DNA of 22,207 nucleotides from positions 1-22,207 of the IMG/VR virus record IMGVR_UViG_3300037317_000050; one strand, given 5' to 3'. Shown piece after piece: positions 1 to 8,462 of this stretch. A program made the position numbers and the translations under genes. The notes beneath the pieces were generated by a model. It made no database searches and was not told the origin of the DNA. It was given only the letters and a program-made list of their open reading frames with translations. The DNA is from a virus. The first letter of the stretch is position 1. Every line of letters starts with the position of its first letter.

Positions 1-559
1 CGGGTACTCTGACATTCTGAAATATCTGTAGACCGACTTGGCCCATGATGACGGTCTGCTCTTCATCTACCTCGAAGGGTGGAAACGTGACGCCACTATC
101 CAGCAGGCATAGGTAGATTATCGAGCCATCGGCTATGTGCTCGGTGGCCACATCCATCAAGACGCCTCGATACTTTTCCGCCCGTGTCCTTTCCCACTCC
201 GCAGGAGTTAGCTGGCGTCCATTGCGGCTCGGCAGATCTAGGCCAGCATGGACTCGGGACATGATCGAAACCCCGACTTCGGTCGTGGCCTGATACGCTT
301 CGTGTGTCCCGCTACCGGTTTGCCGTGCATCGTATTCAGTCTGACCGTAGCGGATGGTCATCCAGACATTCGGGCCTGCCAGCATTTCGAAGTCAAACGT
401 TGCGTTGCCCTGTGACACCACCAGATGTTCTGGATCGGGGGCAGGAAGCGGATAGTCCGACGTCGATCGCTTCGAGCAGTACGCAGGCACCTTGTCCTGC
501 AGGACCTCTTCGATCCTGCTGATCATCTGGTTGGCGGCTGTGGAGGCGTCTACGGTCAT
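1..559 (-). CDS. Phage neck/tail protein, unknown family (3' end cut off)
   Basis: An open frame of about 186 codons runs off the left edge, so the C-terminus is missing. I start it at the ATG at 559 (MTVDAST...), six bases after the stop of the tail-completion gene. No strong ribosome site precedes it, so translational coupling is likely. The protein is soluble-looking, with no membrane segment or signal peptide. It has an N-terminal helical part (TAANQMISRIEEVLQDK) and then mixed beta-rich sequence. I do not recognise the family. In Mu-like gene orders the position after the gpG-like gene is usually taken by a tail terminator or neck protein, so that role is inferred from position only. Confidence 0.7.
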   Translation of the reverse strand, partial: MTVDASTAANQMISRIEEVLQDKVPAYCSKRSTSDYPLPAPDPEHLVVSQGNATFDFEMLAGPNVWMTIRYGQTEYDARQTGSGTHEAYQATTEVGVSIMSRVHAGLDLPSRNGRQLTPAEWERTRAEKYRGVLMDVATEHIADGSIIYLCLLDSGVTFPPFEVDEEQTVIMGQVGLQIFQNVRVP

Positions 560-565
560 ATGCGA

Positions 566-1102
566 TCAGACGTTGCTTCGGACGTCACCAATACGGCGGC
601 CTGCCCGGTTGATGTGGCGCTTCAAATGTCTCTGAATCTCAGTCGCCAACGTCTTGTTCATCTGTCGGCCAGTCGGCAGGAATTGCCTGCCCGGATACGT
701 CTCACCAAACGGCCCTGTCCCGCCCTCTTGGAGCCTCGGGGCATAGGGGACGGATGTACCGATGGAGACAGACGTCGGCGTCTGTCGGAAATAGTGCCAA
801 GGATTCGTCGGGTCGGTCAGCGAGGGATACAGTCGCTCCTTTGTCCCTTTGCGCCATCTGAGGACATCGGTATGCCCAACCTTGTTGACCTTCCATCGGC
901 GATATCGCGGCTCACCGTTGTAATCCCAACTCTGGCCAACCAACGCCCCCTGCCGGTCGATGTTATTACGGGCATTTTCCAAAAAGTGCGGATGGATAAT
1001 CTCGTCGACCACGGTGGGGAACCACTGCTGCACCTCCAGACTGTCGACCACACCGAGAGCCCTATCGAAAGCGTCCCCTATCTTGATGCGTGGACGTGCC
1101 AT
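566..1102 (-). CDS. Phage virion morphogenesis / tail completion protein (Mu gpG / Phage_tail_S-like)
   Basis: This 178-residue protein is basic and has the family's typical C-terminal region, a substrate-like GxxYPGRQFLPTG stretch followed by a basic helix (LATEIQRHLKRHI). That resembles Phage_tail_S / Mu gpG-like proteins, which finish the head-tail junction. An earlier W-rich middle with RRWKVNKVGH and YAPRLQEGG also fits. The start is the ATG at 1102, which overlaps the stop of the SAP gene by one base (TGATG); a GTG one codon upstream is possible. It sits between connector-type genes and the cut-off gene at the left edge, as expected for a neck protein. Family assignment comes from motif memory, not a search. 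Confidence 0.72.
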   Translation of the reverse strand: MARPRIKIGDAFDRALGVVDSLEVQQWFPTVVDEIIHPHFLENARNNIDRQGALVGQSWDYNGEPRYRRWKVNKVGHTDVLRWRKGTKERLYPSLTDPTNPWHYFRQTPTSVSIGTSVPYAPRLQEGGTGPFGETYPGRQFLPTGRQMNKTLATEIQRHLKRHINRAGRRIGDVRSNV

Positions 1103-1368
1103 CACTGGCCCCGCAGTCGGTCGATGAGTTCCGATTTCGTGCCGCTGGTCTTGAGATCCCGATCACGCAGCAGCTCCCGGAGTTCGTCATTGGTCATCGA
1201 CGATAAGTCGGGTGGCATATCTTCGATGACATCGAACCAATCCTCGTGCGCTTTGTAGAACTCATCAGACACCACTAACGGGTCCCCATAGCGGTAGATC
1301 TGAGGCTCGCCGTTACTATCCTCGAGCTTCAGGGTGGTGATGCGCTTTAGAACGACGTTTTTGGGCAT
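1102..1368 (-). CDS. Small phage protein with C-terminal SAP-like domain
   Basis: An 88-residue protein starting at the ATG at 1368, which shares one base with the stop of the preceding gene (TAATG). The open frame extends further upstream, but that part lies over the previous gene and is a shadow. Residues 1-50 look like a small beta fold (KNVVLKRITTLKL...YRYGDPLVV). The last 31 residues (MTNDELRELLRDR...SELIDRL) have the helix-turn-helix spacing of a SAP or HeH/LEM-type domain, which often binds DNA or other proteins. Such short SAP-tailed proteins occur among phage head-tail genes; the exact role is unknown. Confidence 0.72.
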   Translation of the reverse strand: MPKNVVLKRITTLKLEDSNGEPQIYRYGDPLVVSDEFYKAHEDWFDVIEDMPPDLSSMTNDELRELLRDRDLKTSGTKSELIDRLRGQ

Positions 1369-1805
1369 TACCAACCTCGGAAATTCGATGAATCCCACTT
1401 CTTCTCTGTCGGTTCTTGGGTGTCGACATTGCTCTTGATCGGAGAGCTCTGGCTCTTGCCCAGATCCTGCGGGCTGTCTTTGAGGGTGCGACGTGCATCT
1501 TTCCACGTATCCCAAAAGCTCTCTCGTACTGATTCCGAGATCGTAGGAACGACGATGGCCGACCTTGCGCAGGCGTATGCGATGATGGCCCCACGCACGA
1601 ATTCGGCTTCGTCATCACCTAGCTGCGTAGGATCGACGCCCACCCTATTCAGAAGAGCATTGACCGTTCCGGAAGCCCGGTTGATCCATTCCTCGATCTT
1701 GGTCGTGTTCAGGGAATTGGAGGTAGCCGTGACTTTGCTGTTCTGCACCGGCAGCTCGTCGAGCACATCCTGTGCGTCGACGTTATGTGTGGTGGTGACA
1801 GCCAT
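1368..1805 (-). CDS. Head-tail connector-like protein (gp6/DUF1320-like)
   Basis: A 145-residue, mostly helical acidic protein. Its core (KIEEWINRASGTVNALLNRVG... EAEFVRGAIIAYACARS) resembles the helical connector adaptors of HK97 gp6 type or the Mu gp36/DUF1320 group, which form a ring under the portal. This is a resemblance in pattern, not a confirmed match. The start at 1805 is preceded by a GAGGG ribosome site at about eight bases. The gene is three bases from its upstream neighbour and overlaps its downstream neighbour by one base, so it belongs to the late head operon. The C-terminal 25 residues are polar and probably disordered. Confidence 0.68.
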   Translation of the reverse strand: MAVTTTHNVDAQDVLDELPVQNSKVTATSNSLNTTKIEEWINRASGTVNALLNRVGVDPTQLGDDEAEFVRGAIIAYACARSAIVVPTISESVRESFWDTWKDARRTLKDSPQDLGKSQSSPIKSNVDTQEPTEKKWDSSNFRGW

Positions 1806-1808
1806 CGA

Positions 1809-2105
1809 TCAACCCTCGTCTTCAAACGCTTTGAGAGCGGCCAGAATTGACTCCTTCTTGCGACTTTCCGGCAGGGCATCATGGGCCGACAAGAACCGGA
1901 TCTGTGCGTTGTAGTCGGCTTCCAGCGCCTCCTCGACGCTATCCGGAATGTCTCCCTTTTCGTCCGATTCGACTTCAAACGGGTGTCTGGCAGCAGCCTC
2001 TTCAAGCCGGTCTTCGTCGATTTGGACGACATCACCGGGGTAGATCCATCTGTGAAAAAGCCAGACTTTCTCAGTCCCTTGGAATGTGGCTTTTCTCTTG
2101 CCCAT
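1809..2105 (-). CDS. Small hypothetical phage head-region protein
   Basis: A 98-residue acidic protein with a clear AGGAG ribosome site six bases before the ATG at 2105. The N-terminal 45 residues look like a small beta fold (FQGTEKVWLFHRWIYPGDVVQI). The second half is helical and charged. I do not recognise a family. Small proteins with a comparable start (a short fold binding a neighbouring neck protein) are common right after major capsid genes, but no function can be assigned. Confidence 0.7.
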   Translation of the reverse strand: MGKRKATFQGTEKVWLFHRWIYPGDVVQIDEDRLEEAAARHPFEVESDEKGDIPDSVEEALEADYNAQIRFLSAHDALPESRKKESILAALKAFEDEG

Positions 2106-2140
2106 GACGTTCTCCTGTTCGTACTTTCGTTAGAGGACGA

Positions 2141-2176
2141 GGGGGGATCGAACCCCCTGACAACGGCCTATCCGTT
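2141..2176 (-). other. Two tandem hairpins after the capsid gene, one shaped like a tRNA T-arm
   Basis: In the 91-base gap between the capsid stop and the next start, the minus strand can form AACGG-ATAGG-CCGTT, then a 4-base linker, then GGGGG-TTCGATC-CCCCC. The second hairpin has exactly the 5-bp stem and 7-base TTCGATC loop of a tRNA T-arm. No T-run follows, so it is not a standard terminator, and no acceptor or D-arm partner is present upstream. It may be a processing or stability element, or the remnant of a phage tRNA. Confidence 0.45.
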
Positions 2177-2196
2177 CGCCCTAGTTTCGGTGTGAT

Positions 2197-3114
2197 TTAC
2201 TCAAGGATATTGGCGTCGATGCCTTCCCAATTGGCCTTCTCAGCCACGACGATATCCGCCGTCAAACCGGACCGGACGTAGTCCTTGCGAGTGTCCTTGT
2301 CCTCCCACATGTCGGTGTAGAGGTCCTCGAAGAGCACGAGGTAAAGGGAGTCCGATCGGCCTACAGCGCAGACATCATCAAAGATGCCTGTACGGTTGAG
2401 ATCGAATTGGGTGGACCCACTCTGATAGAAGTAGTCAGCTACGACGACCTCACGGAATCCGTGCTTGACCTGCAGCATATTGACCAACTCACCCGGACCC
2501 CTATTGGGGTTTTCCGGTGTGGTGTAGTCGGGGCTTTGCTGCAGCGCCTGCAGGATGTTCTCACCGATAATTAGCATGTCGCCACGGGTACGCCGCTTCA
2601 TGCCCTCGATGACGTCGAACGGGTTGTGTGTGGACGAATCGTAGTTATCGAACTCCTCACCGGCTGAAAGGCTGTTTGCCGTAATCAGATCGTTGTCAGC
2701 GGCAGCACCGCCAGCCTTCAGGATGGTGGCAAGGTCGGTGTCCAGATCATGCAATACGTCCTGCGCACAGCCGAAGGTCATACGGCCTGCGGCATCGAGG
2801 CCCTCATCGAGTTCCATCCGGGCAAGCCGGGTGATGGAATCCTTGATCCGGTACTCTTGGCAGTCGTATGCGATCTGCTTGAGACGACTGGAGCGCTCGG
2901 GCGTGGATGCACCGTCAGAAACTTTGCTTGAGCGACGGTCTTGACCGTACTCATTGCGCTGGTCCCAGACCCGGATGACACCGGAATCCTCTAGGATGGG
3001 CGAGCTAGGTGTTGCGAGAACCCTACGCGCTACGAAACCTTCAAGGTCCTGTCGGTGAAGCTCCAAGACTTCACGAAGGTAGCCGGTAGGGATGGAATTC
3101 TTGTCAAAAGCCAT
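2197..3114 (-). CDS. Probable major capsid protein
   Basis: A 305-residue protein, the usual length for an HK97-fold major capsid protein. The start is the ATG at 3114 (MAFDKNSIPT), which has GGAGG six bases upstream; the longer open frame from 3147 has no such site. Supporting features are the position after protease and decoration genes, a soluble mixed alpha/beta composition, a central helix rich in Arg/Leu (ITRLARMELDEGLDAAGRM) and an FDVIEGMKRRTRGDMLIIG segment. That segment resembles the spine helix and strand region of this fold. No signal peptide or membrane segment is seen. I am confident in the capsid role by context, less so in any specific subfamily. Confidence 0.8.
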   Translation of the reverse strand: MAFDKNSIPTGYLREVLELHRQDLEGFVARRVLATPSSPILEDSGVIRVWDQRNEYGQDRRSSKVSDGASTPERSSRLKQIAYDCQEYRIKDSITRLARMELDEGLDAAGRMTFGCAQDVLHDLDTDLATILKAGGAAADNDLITANSLSAGEEFDNYDSSTHNPFDVIEGMKRRTRGDMLIIGENILQALQQSPDYTTPENPNRGPGELVNMLQVKHGFREVVVADYFYQSGSTQFDLNRTGIFDDVCAVGRSDSLYLVLFEDLYTDMWEDKDTRKDYVRSGLTADIVVAEKANWEGIDANILE

Positions 3115-3211
3115 GATGGCCTCCGTTGATCGGAGGTCCCGGATCATGGTCGTAATGCTGCTCGTAGGGCGTGGATGGGACCGAGGTTACGGCGAATTAG
3201 CTAAGGGTTGG

Positions 3212-3577
3212 TTACGACTTGTCTACCTTCAGGTTGGTTCGAAGAAAGGCGGCATCTTCGCCCGCGGGCTTTGCTACGCCATCTTCAAGGGCTTCCCCGA
3301 CGACGGTTTCACCACCACCGGAGTCTTTGGCTGCTCGGCCATTCGCATCGATGGCGACGAGATCACCATCAGCGATATTGGCGTCATCGACTTGCATGTA
3401 TGCCTCACCGGAGCGGACAACAGCGACTTCATCGCCGCTATTGGCACCGTGGTAGGTCACACCAAAAACCGAGTCAGTGGTGCCAGTGACAGCGATTGCA
3501 TCACCGGAGGAAAGCTTAACGGCAATTCCTTTTTCAAGGTCTTCACCGGCTGTGATCGAGGTTACGAGAGAGTTCAT
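3212..3577 (-). CDS. Capsid decoration/stabilisation-like protein (DUF2190-like)
   Basis: A 121-residue beta-rich, Gly/Ala-rich acidic protein with GAGGAG six bases before its ATG. Its pattern of short strands (AVTGTTDSVFGVTYHGA, GDEVAVVRSGEAYMQVDD, GETVVGEALEDG) matches the small DUF2190-type proteins. These often lie between the prohead protease and the major capsid gene and are thought to decorate or stabilise capsids. The order protease, this protein, capsid fits that. Assignment is by pattern and position. Confidence 0.75.
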   Translation of the reverse strand: MNSLVTSITAGEDLEKGIAVKLSSGDAIAVTGTTDSVFGVTYHGANSGDEVAVVRSGEAYMQVDDANIADGDLVAIDANGRAAKDSGGGETVVGEALEDGVAKPAGEDAAFLRTNLKVDKS

Positions 3578-3608
3578 GATAGCTCCTCTAAGGGGTTGTT
3601 AAACGGGG

Positions 3609-4049
3609 TTACTGGTTGGCCTTAATAGCGGCCTCTTCGGGGCTTAGGCCCTGCTTTCGATACTTTTGATAACGGGATTCGAGGTCGGTAGCGGGACTGG
3701 TTGGAAGCCCCTGACGTCCACGCTCGGATAGGTTCAGGTGCTTGCGCTTTTCGGGAATGATCTCATCGATTTTGCGCTCAATGAGTTCTTCGATGGACGA
3801 AAGGCTCAAAGGCTCTTCGCTCCCATCGTCTTGTTGTCCCACGTGGGACGCTTCGACCTCGGTCTTGTCGGATAGATCAGGCTCTACGTGGTCGCCTTCT
3901 TCGCCTCCCTCGCCGTTGATTTCCGGCTCTTCGTCGTCCGGCTGCGAGGCTTCTACAGGCTCATCTGGCTTGAGTTCATTAAGACGGGTCATCATGGTCT
4001 CCATACCGTCCTGAATGGCTTCTAATGTGGATTGAAGTTCTTCGGGCAT
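3609..4049 (-). CDS. Nested scaffold protein from an internal start in the protease gene
   Basis: Codon 180 of the protease gene is an ATG (MPEELQSTLEAIQD) preceded by AAGGAGG four bases upstream, one of the strongest ribosome sites in the window. Starting there gives a 146-residue protein made only of the acidic coiled scaffold part and the basic C-terminal tail, without the His/Ser protease domain. This is the same design as lambda C/Nu3 and Mu I/Z, where a shorter in-frame product is the main scaffold. The site is seen in the sequence; production of the short form is inferred. Confidence 0.65.
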   Translation of the reverse strand: MPEELQSTLEAIQDGMETMMTRLNELKPDEPVEASQPDDEEPEINGEGGEEGDHVEPDLSDKTEVEASHVGQQDDGSEEPLSLSSIEELIERKIDEIIPEKRKHLNLSERGRQGLPTSPATDLESRYQKYRKQGLSPEEAAIKANQ

Positions 4050-4586
4050 GTCGCCTCCTTCGGCTAGATAGTTGGAAAGTCGGACATCTAATGTGTCTTG
4101 GATTTCGGGAAGATTCTTCTGGAAGGGATCGACCGTGATCGATAACTCCGAGGCCAACATCCCGAACTCGGTGCCGTCCTGAGCGGTGTAGGGTCGCAGG
4201 CCCGGTGACACGTGCCGCACCCGATCTGATTCAATGGCCAGAGCCATCTCTTCGGACCAAAGCACTTTGAACCAGAGACCGGTCAGGCCGTTCTTCGTGG
4301 CATATTTGACCTCGATGACATCGCCTTCCCGTTCACCGGTGGACCGATGCTCCCGCTTGACCGGGAAGCGGTAAGGCTCTCCTTCGGCTACCTCGTCAAA
4401 GTGGGCGTAGGCCCGACGAGTATTGCGGGCAATTTCCTTGAGGTAGGCTTCGGACAACTCGACTTCACGGCCCTGATACTGGAGGGTAGGTCCCTGCTGG
4501 ACACCAAGAATCCATGATTCGAGCCGCTTTCCGCTGTTTGGATCGACGGCAAATGTGAAAGTAGGTTGCAGCGTATCATCACTCAT
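3609..4586 (-). CDS. Mu gpI-like prohead protease/scaffold
   Basis: A 325-residue protein that cleaves scaffold and head proteins during prohead maturation. The N-terminal ~165 residues form the protease-like domain. KREH (His80) and RHVSPGL (Ser127) are the likely catalytic His and Ser by comparison with the Mu I-like group. Residues ~175-290 are acidic and coiled, as in a scaffold, and the C-terminus is basic and helical (ESRYQKYRKQGLSPEEAAIK). The start at 4586 (MSDDTLQ) overlaps the portal-MuF gene by 8 bases; AAGGGG precedes it at about ten bases. The extra codons upstream to 4634 lie inside the portal gene and are rejected. Confidence 0.83.
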   Translation of the reverse strand: MSDDTLQPTFTFAVDPNSGKRLESWILGVQQGPTLQYQGREVELSEAYLKEIARNTRRAYAHFDEVAEGEPYRFPVKREHRSTGEREGDVIEVKYATKNGLTGLWFKVLWSEEMALAIESDRVRHVSPGLRPYTAQDGTEFGMLASELSITVDPFQKNLPEIQDTLDVRLSNYLAEGGDMPEELQSTLEAIQDGMETMMTRLNELKPDEPVEASQPDDEEPEINGEGGEEGDHVEPDLSDKTEVEASHVGQQDDGSEEPLSLSSIEELIERKIDEIIPEKRKHLNLSERGRQGLPTSPATDLESRYQKYRKQGLSPEEAAIKANQ

Positions 4587-7170
4587 CAGGCGTACCCCTT
4601 CCGGTGGCAAAGCTCTGTAAGGCGTTGGATACAAATAGAATATCGGCGTGGGGTTCAGATTGGGTCAGATCAGTCCCGCTCTGGGCGTTCAGATCGTTGA
4701 TGATGTCTTCGTATCCACGCTCAGAGGGCATGATGTAGAACCAGATGCAGCGGCATCGGTCATCGCCTTCACAGAGGTTCGGGGGTGATATCCGGTCGTA
4801 GCGCTTGGACCCGACAAACACCCGTGTTCCGTCAGCGTTACGGCACGGCTGGCAGGTAGTCTCCCGCTCCATCACACTGGAATATTCAGCTACTACACGA
4901 GTGTCTGATAGCCCCCGACGCTCGGCCTCTTGTCGTACTACTTCCACAATGGCTTCACGGCCCCCTTGAAAAGCACGTGAGGTGAAGTCGTTTGCATAGC
5001 TGCTGAAATTATTGACCGTAGGAATCGGTGGCTTTGCCCTCTCTGGGGCGTTCGGGGATAGCTCCGGAACGGCGTTCGCATCCAGCATCGACTCCGTAAT
5101 ATTGTACGCCTTCCGCGCAATGCGATCCGCCACCAGATCAGCCCATTTGTCGAACTCGGGGGCGAAACTCTTGAGGCTATACTTGCGAACTGCTGCATCC
5201 GGGTCTTTGGGTACCTGCGGCAGCGGCAGTTCCCCCTGCTCAGGGGCCAGAGCACCTAGCTCCCTTAGCGTAGCCGCAGAGCCTTTCACTGCTACGCGGT
5301 AGACTTCACCCCGTATCTCATCGGCAAATCGCTTGAGGTGCTTGCGACGTAGCCGCTCACCGATCTCCGTGATCCTGCTTGGGTCACTTACCCCCGCAGT
5401 CAGTCGGACATACTCATCGCGGAAGTCAGCCGCAGCAGACCGAAGAACTCTGCCAATTTCGTTGTTGCTTTGGTCGAGCCAGTCATTCATCCGATCTGGA
5501 TCGAATCCGTTGGTGAGATAGATTCCACCCTCTGCGTATTCGACGGCTTCCGGGTCCGATCCAAGGGACAACGCCTCGTGATGGCCGCACGCTGTCCCGT
5601 GGCTAAAATCCCCGTTTGATGGCCCTCCTTGTTCCGGTGTCTCCGGAGCTGGGCTTTCGCCCTCTTCGAGTTGCGCTCGATGGCGCTCAACGAATGCACT
5701 CGCCTCTTCCTCTGTGGGAGGGGGGGCTCCTAGCCGCTCATGGACGTATGCGACTAGCTCCGGGGTAAGGACCGCAGCCCCGTTCTGAAGGGCGTTGCTG
5801 ATCTTGTAGACCAACTGGTCATCCGCAATGTCGTCTTCTTCGGTCTCTTCGACATCCGGAAGCGGTGCAAGATCTAGCTCCTCCCTGAGCTGGTTCTCGT
5901 CGGATCTGCGCCACGAAAGCAGGCCGGAATCAGCGAGACGGGTGAGGGTCTGGTAGTGCTCAGGGTCCCTCGACTCCTTTTGCAAAGAAAACGACAGCTT
6001 TGGCGTGACAAACTGCTCAATCGGGCCGTCAAAGGCGTTCTCCAGCACTCTGGGCACGATGAACTCGTTGATCAGGTCGCATACGTGCTGACCTGCCATC
6101 GAAACACGACGGACGTTCTCTTGGACGTCCTTTGTCTCCGCCAGTGCCCGGTTTCCGTGGCCATCAAGACCGACCATCGACCCGGTATTCTGGAGGGTTA
6201 GGGTGATTTGCTTGTCGCAGTAGTCCTTAATGGCTTGGAAGTCGGGAAGGTGGCCCTTTGGGGACAACCATTCGATCCCAAAACCGCTCTTGAGCCGGAT
6301 CTTGGCGATGTCCGTTGCCCCGGCTGCATTTAGGTGGGTGATGATGTCTTCGGCGTCGGAATCGTCGTACCCCTCTTCACCATCATCTGTGACGATCACG
6401 AAGCCGGTACCGTGGGCCTCGGCTGATGCTGCCTCTATCTGGGATACTAGCTGCTTGAGTTCGACCCAGCGGACGACACGACGAACCGGGCTGCGTCCTT
6501 CGGGGTCTGCTGGCCCTGTCCCCGTCGAATACAAGAGAATGTGTTTAGCGGCTATCTCAGCATCTGTGCCATCTGCATACTTGAATTTGACGCCCTGAAG
6601 CTCGCGGGGAGGATCGTCGAAGATCCAGCCCTCGACCGTGGACGGATCACGCCATGCCAGCCGTCTGATCCCGCCCTCTTCGGTGTCCACGATTTCCCAT
6701 AGCCCGAAACCATAAATCAGGTGTGCATGGGTCCAATTCTTGAGGAACGTCTTCCACGTCGATGGTCGACCGAGAAGCGTGCGATTCAAGAACTCGACTT
6801 GTTCGGATAGGCGGTCAAGAAGGGCTTCATCGGCGTCTTTAGGCACCTGAAACTCCCACTGCCCGGACACTAATCCTTCATGCACCGAATCGATCGACGA
6901 CATGACCAGTCCGTCTTCGTCGTAGACGTCCCAATAGGCCCCCGGACGTCCCCTAACGCCCCGTGCTTTGTATCCGAAGGGGCTCTGGACATCGGGCAAG
7001 TCGTCGACAAAGTGCGTGTTCGTGCGACCTGTCTCGGAGGTGTTCTTGGCAAGCTCTAGGGCCAGTGGTTCGGATAGCTCGATCGAGCGATATACCGGCT
7101 CACCGGACTCAGAGAGATCCCACGACAGCCGCTTGACGTTGTACTTCTTGTAAAGGTCTTTGATGTCCAT
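4579..7170 (-). CDS. Portal protein (Mu gp29/DUF935-like) fused to MuF head morphogenesis domain
   Basis: An 863-residue protein. The first ~470 residues resemble the DUF935 portal family. Signs are an N-terminal SGEPVYRS..LALELAKNT region, a helical clip and stem region with NWTHAHLIYGFGLWEIVDTE, and ITLTLQNTGSMVGLDGHGN. A Pro/Glu/Gly-rich linker follows (~480-545). The last ~300 residues are a MuF-type domain ending in TTCQPCRNADGT and PPNLCEGDDRCRCIW, the family's typical Cys-rich end. Portal forms the DNA channel at one capsid vertex; MuF is a minor head protein. In Mu these are two genes (29 and 30). The gene starts three bases after the terminase stop, and I see no frameshift at the junction. 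Confidence 0.85.
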   Translation of the reverse strand: MDIKDLYKKYNVKRLSWDLSESGEPVYRSIELSEPLALELAKNTSETGRTNTHFVDDLPDVQSPFGYKARGVRGRPGAYWDVYDEDGLVMSSIDSVHEGLVSGQWEFQVPKDADEALLDRLSEQVEFLNRTLLGRPSTWKTFLKNWTHAHLIYGFGLWEIVDTEEGGIRRLAWRDPSTVEGWIFDDPPRELQGVKFKYADGTDAEIAAKHILLYSTGTGPADPEGRSPVRRVVRWVELKQLVSQIEAASAEAHGTGFVIVTDDGEEGYDDSDAEDIITHLNAAGATDIAKIRLKSGFGIEWLSPKGHLPDFQAIKDYCDKQITLTLQNTGSMVGLDGHGNRALAETKDVQENVRRVSMAGQHVCDLINEFIVPRVLENAFDGPIEQFVTPKLSFSLQKESRDPEHYQTLTRLADSGLLSWRRSDENQLREELDLAPLPDVEETEEDDIADDQLVYKISNALQNGAAVLTPELVAYVHERLGAPPPTEEEASAFVERHRAQLEEGESPAPETPEQGGPSNGDFSHGTACGHHEALSLGSDPEAVEYAEGGIYLTNGFDPDRMNDWLDQSNNEIGRVLRSAAADFRDEYVRLTAGVSDPSRITEIGERLRRKHLKRFADEIRGEVYRVAVKGSAATLRELGALAPEQGELPLPQVPKDPDAAVRKYSLKSFAPEFDKWADLVADRIARKAYNITESMLDANAVPELSPNAPERAKPPIPTVNNFSSYANDFTSRAFQGGREAIVEVVRQEAERRGLSDTRVVAEYSSVMERETTCQPCRNADGTRVFVGSKRYDRISPPNLCEGDDRCRCIWFYIMPSERGYEDIINDLNAQSGTDLTQSEPHADILFVSNALQSFATGRGTPDE

Positions 7171-7173
7171 CGA

Positions 7174-8424
7174 CTACCACCCACCGGATGCGAATCCGGA
7201 CGATTTGGAAGGAAAGGAGCCGAGGCTTTGCGTGGTAGTCGTGTTTTTTCGTCGTTTGGTTAGCTCGGCGTGCTTTTTGACGGCTAAAGCGAGAGCACAG
7301 ACGCAATCGTCATGGAGGCCCGAGGGTGCGCTGTAGCGAACCCCGTTCCGTCGTTGCTCATACTCAAAAAGCTCTAGCTCTGACTTGATTTCATTGTCTG
7401 GGAAGCGGACTTCACCAGCCTGAATGGCCAGTGCCAGCCCCTCCATCAACTGCTGCTTGCTACGGGCCGTGAACTTGAAGCCTTCAAAGAAACGTGACTG
7501 CCTTTGCAGGTGTTCGGTGGGTGAGTCACCGGGGCCGGTTGAGTCGACCAAGGCCGGAGTTCTACCCGTGACTTGGATGATGCGTTGCTCCGTCTCGGGC
7601 CACGGCTTCTGAAAGCGCTCGAACGCGCACACGTAACCTTCTCGATCCAGCCCCACACCCACGGTCCAATCCACCGAACGAGCGAGGTCCCAGCCCCAGC
7701 AGATCGAGGCGTGTTCGGACACTTCCTCGATCGTGCAGGCGTCGATCGCATCCAAGCCAAAAGGGTTGCCTCCATCATCGGCTGGCTGCGCCAGATAAAG
7801 TTCCCGGAACTTGTATTCTGGCAGTGTGGCTCTGGCATCATCCAACTCCTCTTGCGGGAAGACGCCAGCCTCGACGGCATCGAGGGCCGTGAGCTTGTGA
7901 TAGCTGTGCTTGGACCCATCGGATTGTTCTGCCTTGCGACAACCCTTGTAGAACCAGTTATGACGCCCCTGAACGTTTCCAATGATGCGGATTGGGCCTT
8001 TCGTAGCGGTCAGGGTTGACCGAACCGCCAGCCACGAATCCGACTTCACACGGCTGGCCTCATCGATAACGGCTGCGTGGACGTCTTCACCGTACAGAGA
8101 ATCCGGCTTATCCCCTGATTTGAACCAGATACGCCCTGCCCCTTGGAGCTGGATGTACTTCTTGCTCAGATTGGCGGTGTACAGGTCATCTGGCAGATAC
8201 GACCGGAGCCGATCAAAGGCCATATCAGCCTGTGTGCTGACTGGAGCTACCCACCAGTAGGCACCGCCCTTGTACGGTGCTTCGAGCGCCTGTGCTAGCA
8301 GCCAGACGATACAGCCGAAGGTCTTCCCGGCCTTGGTGCTGGCTTCAATCCAAGCGTATCGAGCAGCGTCAAAGACGGCCCTGTGCTGCTTCGGATACAA
8401 TTGTGGGAGTTCGACGGTGGGCAT
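7174..8424 (-). CDS. terL: Terminase large subunit (DNA packaging ATPase/nuclease)
   Basis: A 416-residue packaging motor. The ATPase domain has a Walker A-like STKAGKT (residues 29-35) and a Walker B VHAAVIDEAS (115-124, Asp121/Glu122). The RNase H-like nuclease domain shows acidic residues in GWDLAR (Asp246), ALVDSTG (Asp294) and GLHDDCV (Asp372/373), so both activities look intact. It cuts concatemeric DNA and drives it through the portal encoded next door. The ATG at 8424 lies 38 bases after the small-subunit stop. The protein is at the short end for the family, which is usual for Mu-type terminases lacking extra domains. Confidence 0.93.
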   Translation of the reverse strand: MPTVELPQLYPKQHRAVFDAARYAWIEASTKAGKTFGCIVWLLAQALEAPYKGGAYWWVAPVSTQADMAFDRLRSYLPDDLYTANLSKKYIQLQGAGRIWFKSGDKPDSLYGEDVHAAVIDEASRVKSDSWLAVRSTLTATKGPIRIIGNVQGRHNWFYKGCRKAEQSDGSKHSYHKLTALDAVEAGVFPQEELDDARATLPEYKFRELYLAQPADDGGNPFGLDAIDACTIEEVSEHASICWGWDLARSVDWTVGVGLDREGYVCAFERFQKPWPETEQRIIQVTGRTPALVDSTGPGDSPTEHLQRQSRFFEGFKFTARSKQQLMEGLALAIQAGEVRFPDNEIKSELELFEYEQRRNGVRYSAPSGLHDDCVCALALAVKKHAELTKRRKNTTTTQSLGSFPSKSSGFASGGW

Positions 8425-8462
8425 GGATAAGATCCGGTGCCTCTACCCCGTCGTAGTCGTAA

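Noticed and set aside
425-1258. 277-codon plus-strand open frame
   Set aside because: It lies over the well-supported tail-completion and SAP genes on the other strand and has an Arg/Ser-rich shadow composition.
2106-2196. A full tRNA gene on the minus strand
   Set aside because: Only an anticodon-like hairpin with a 5-base loop and a T-arm exist; there is no acceptor or D-arm partner.
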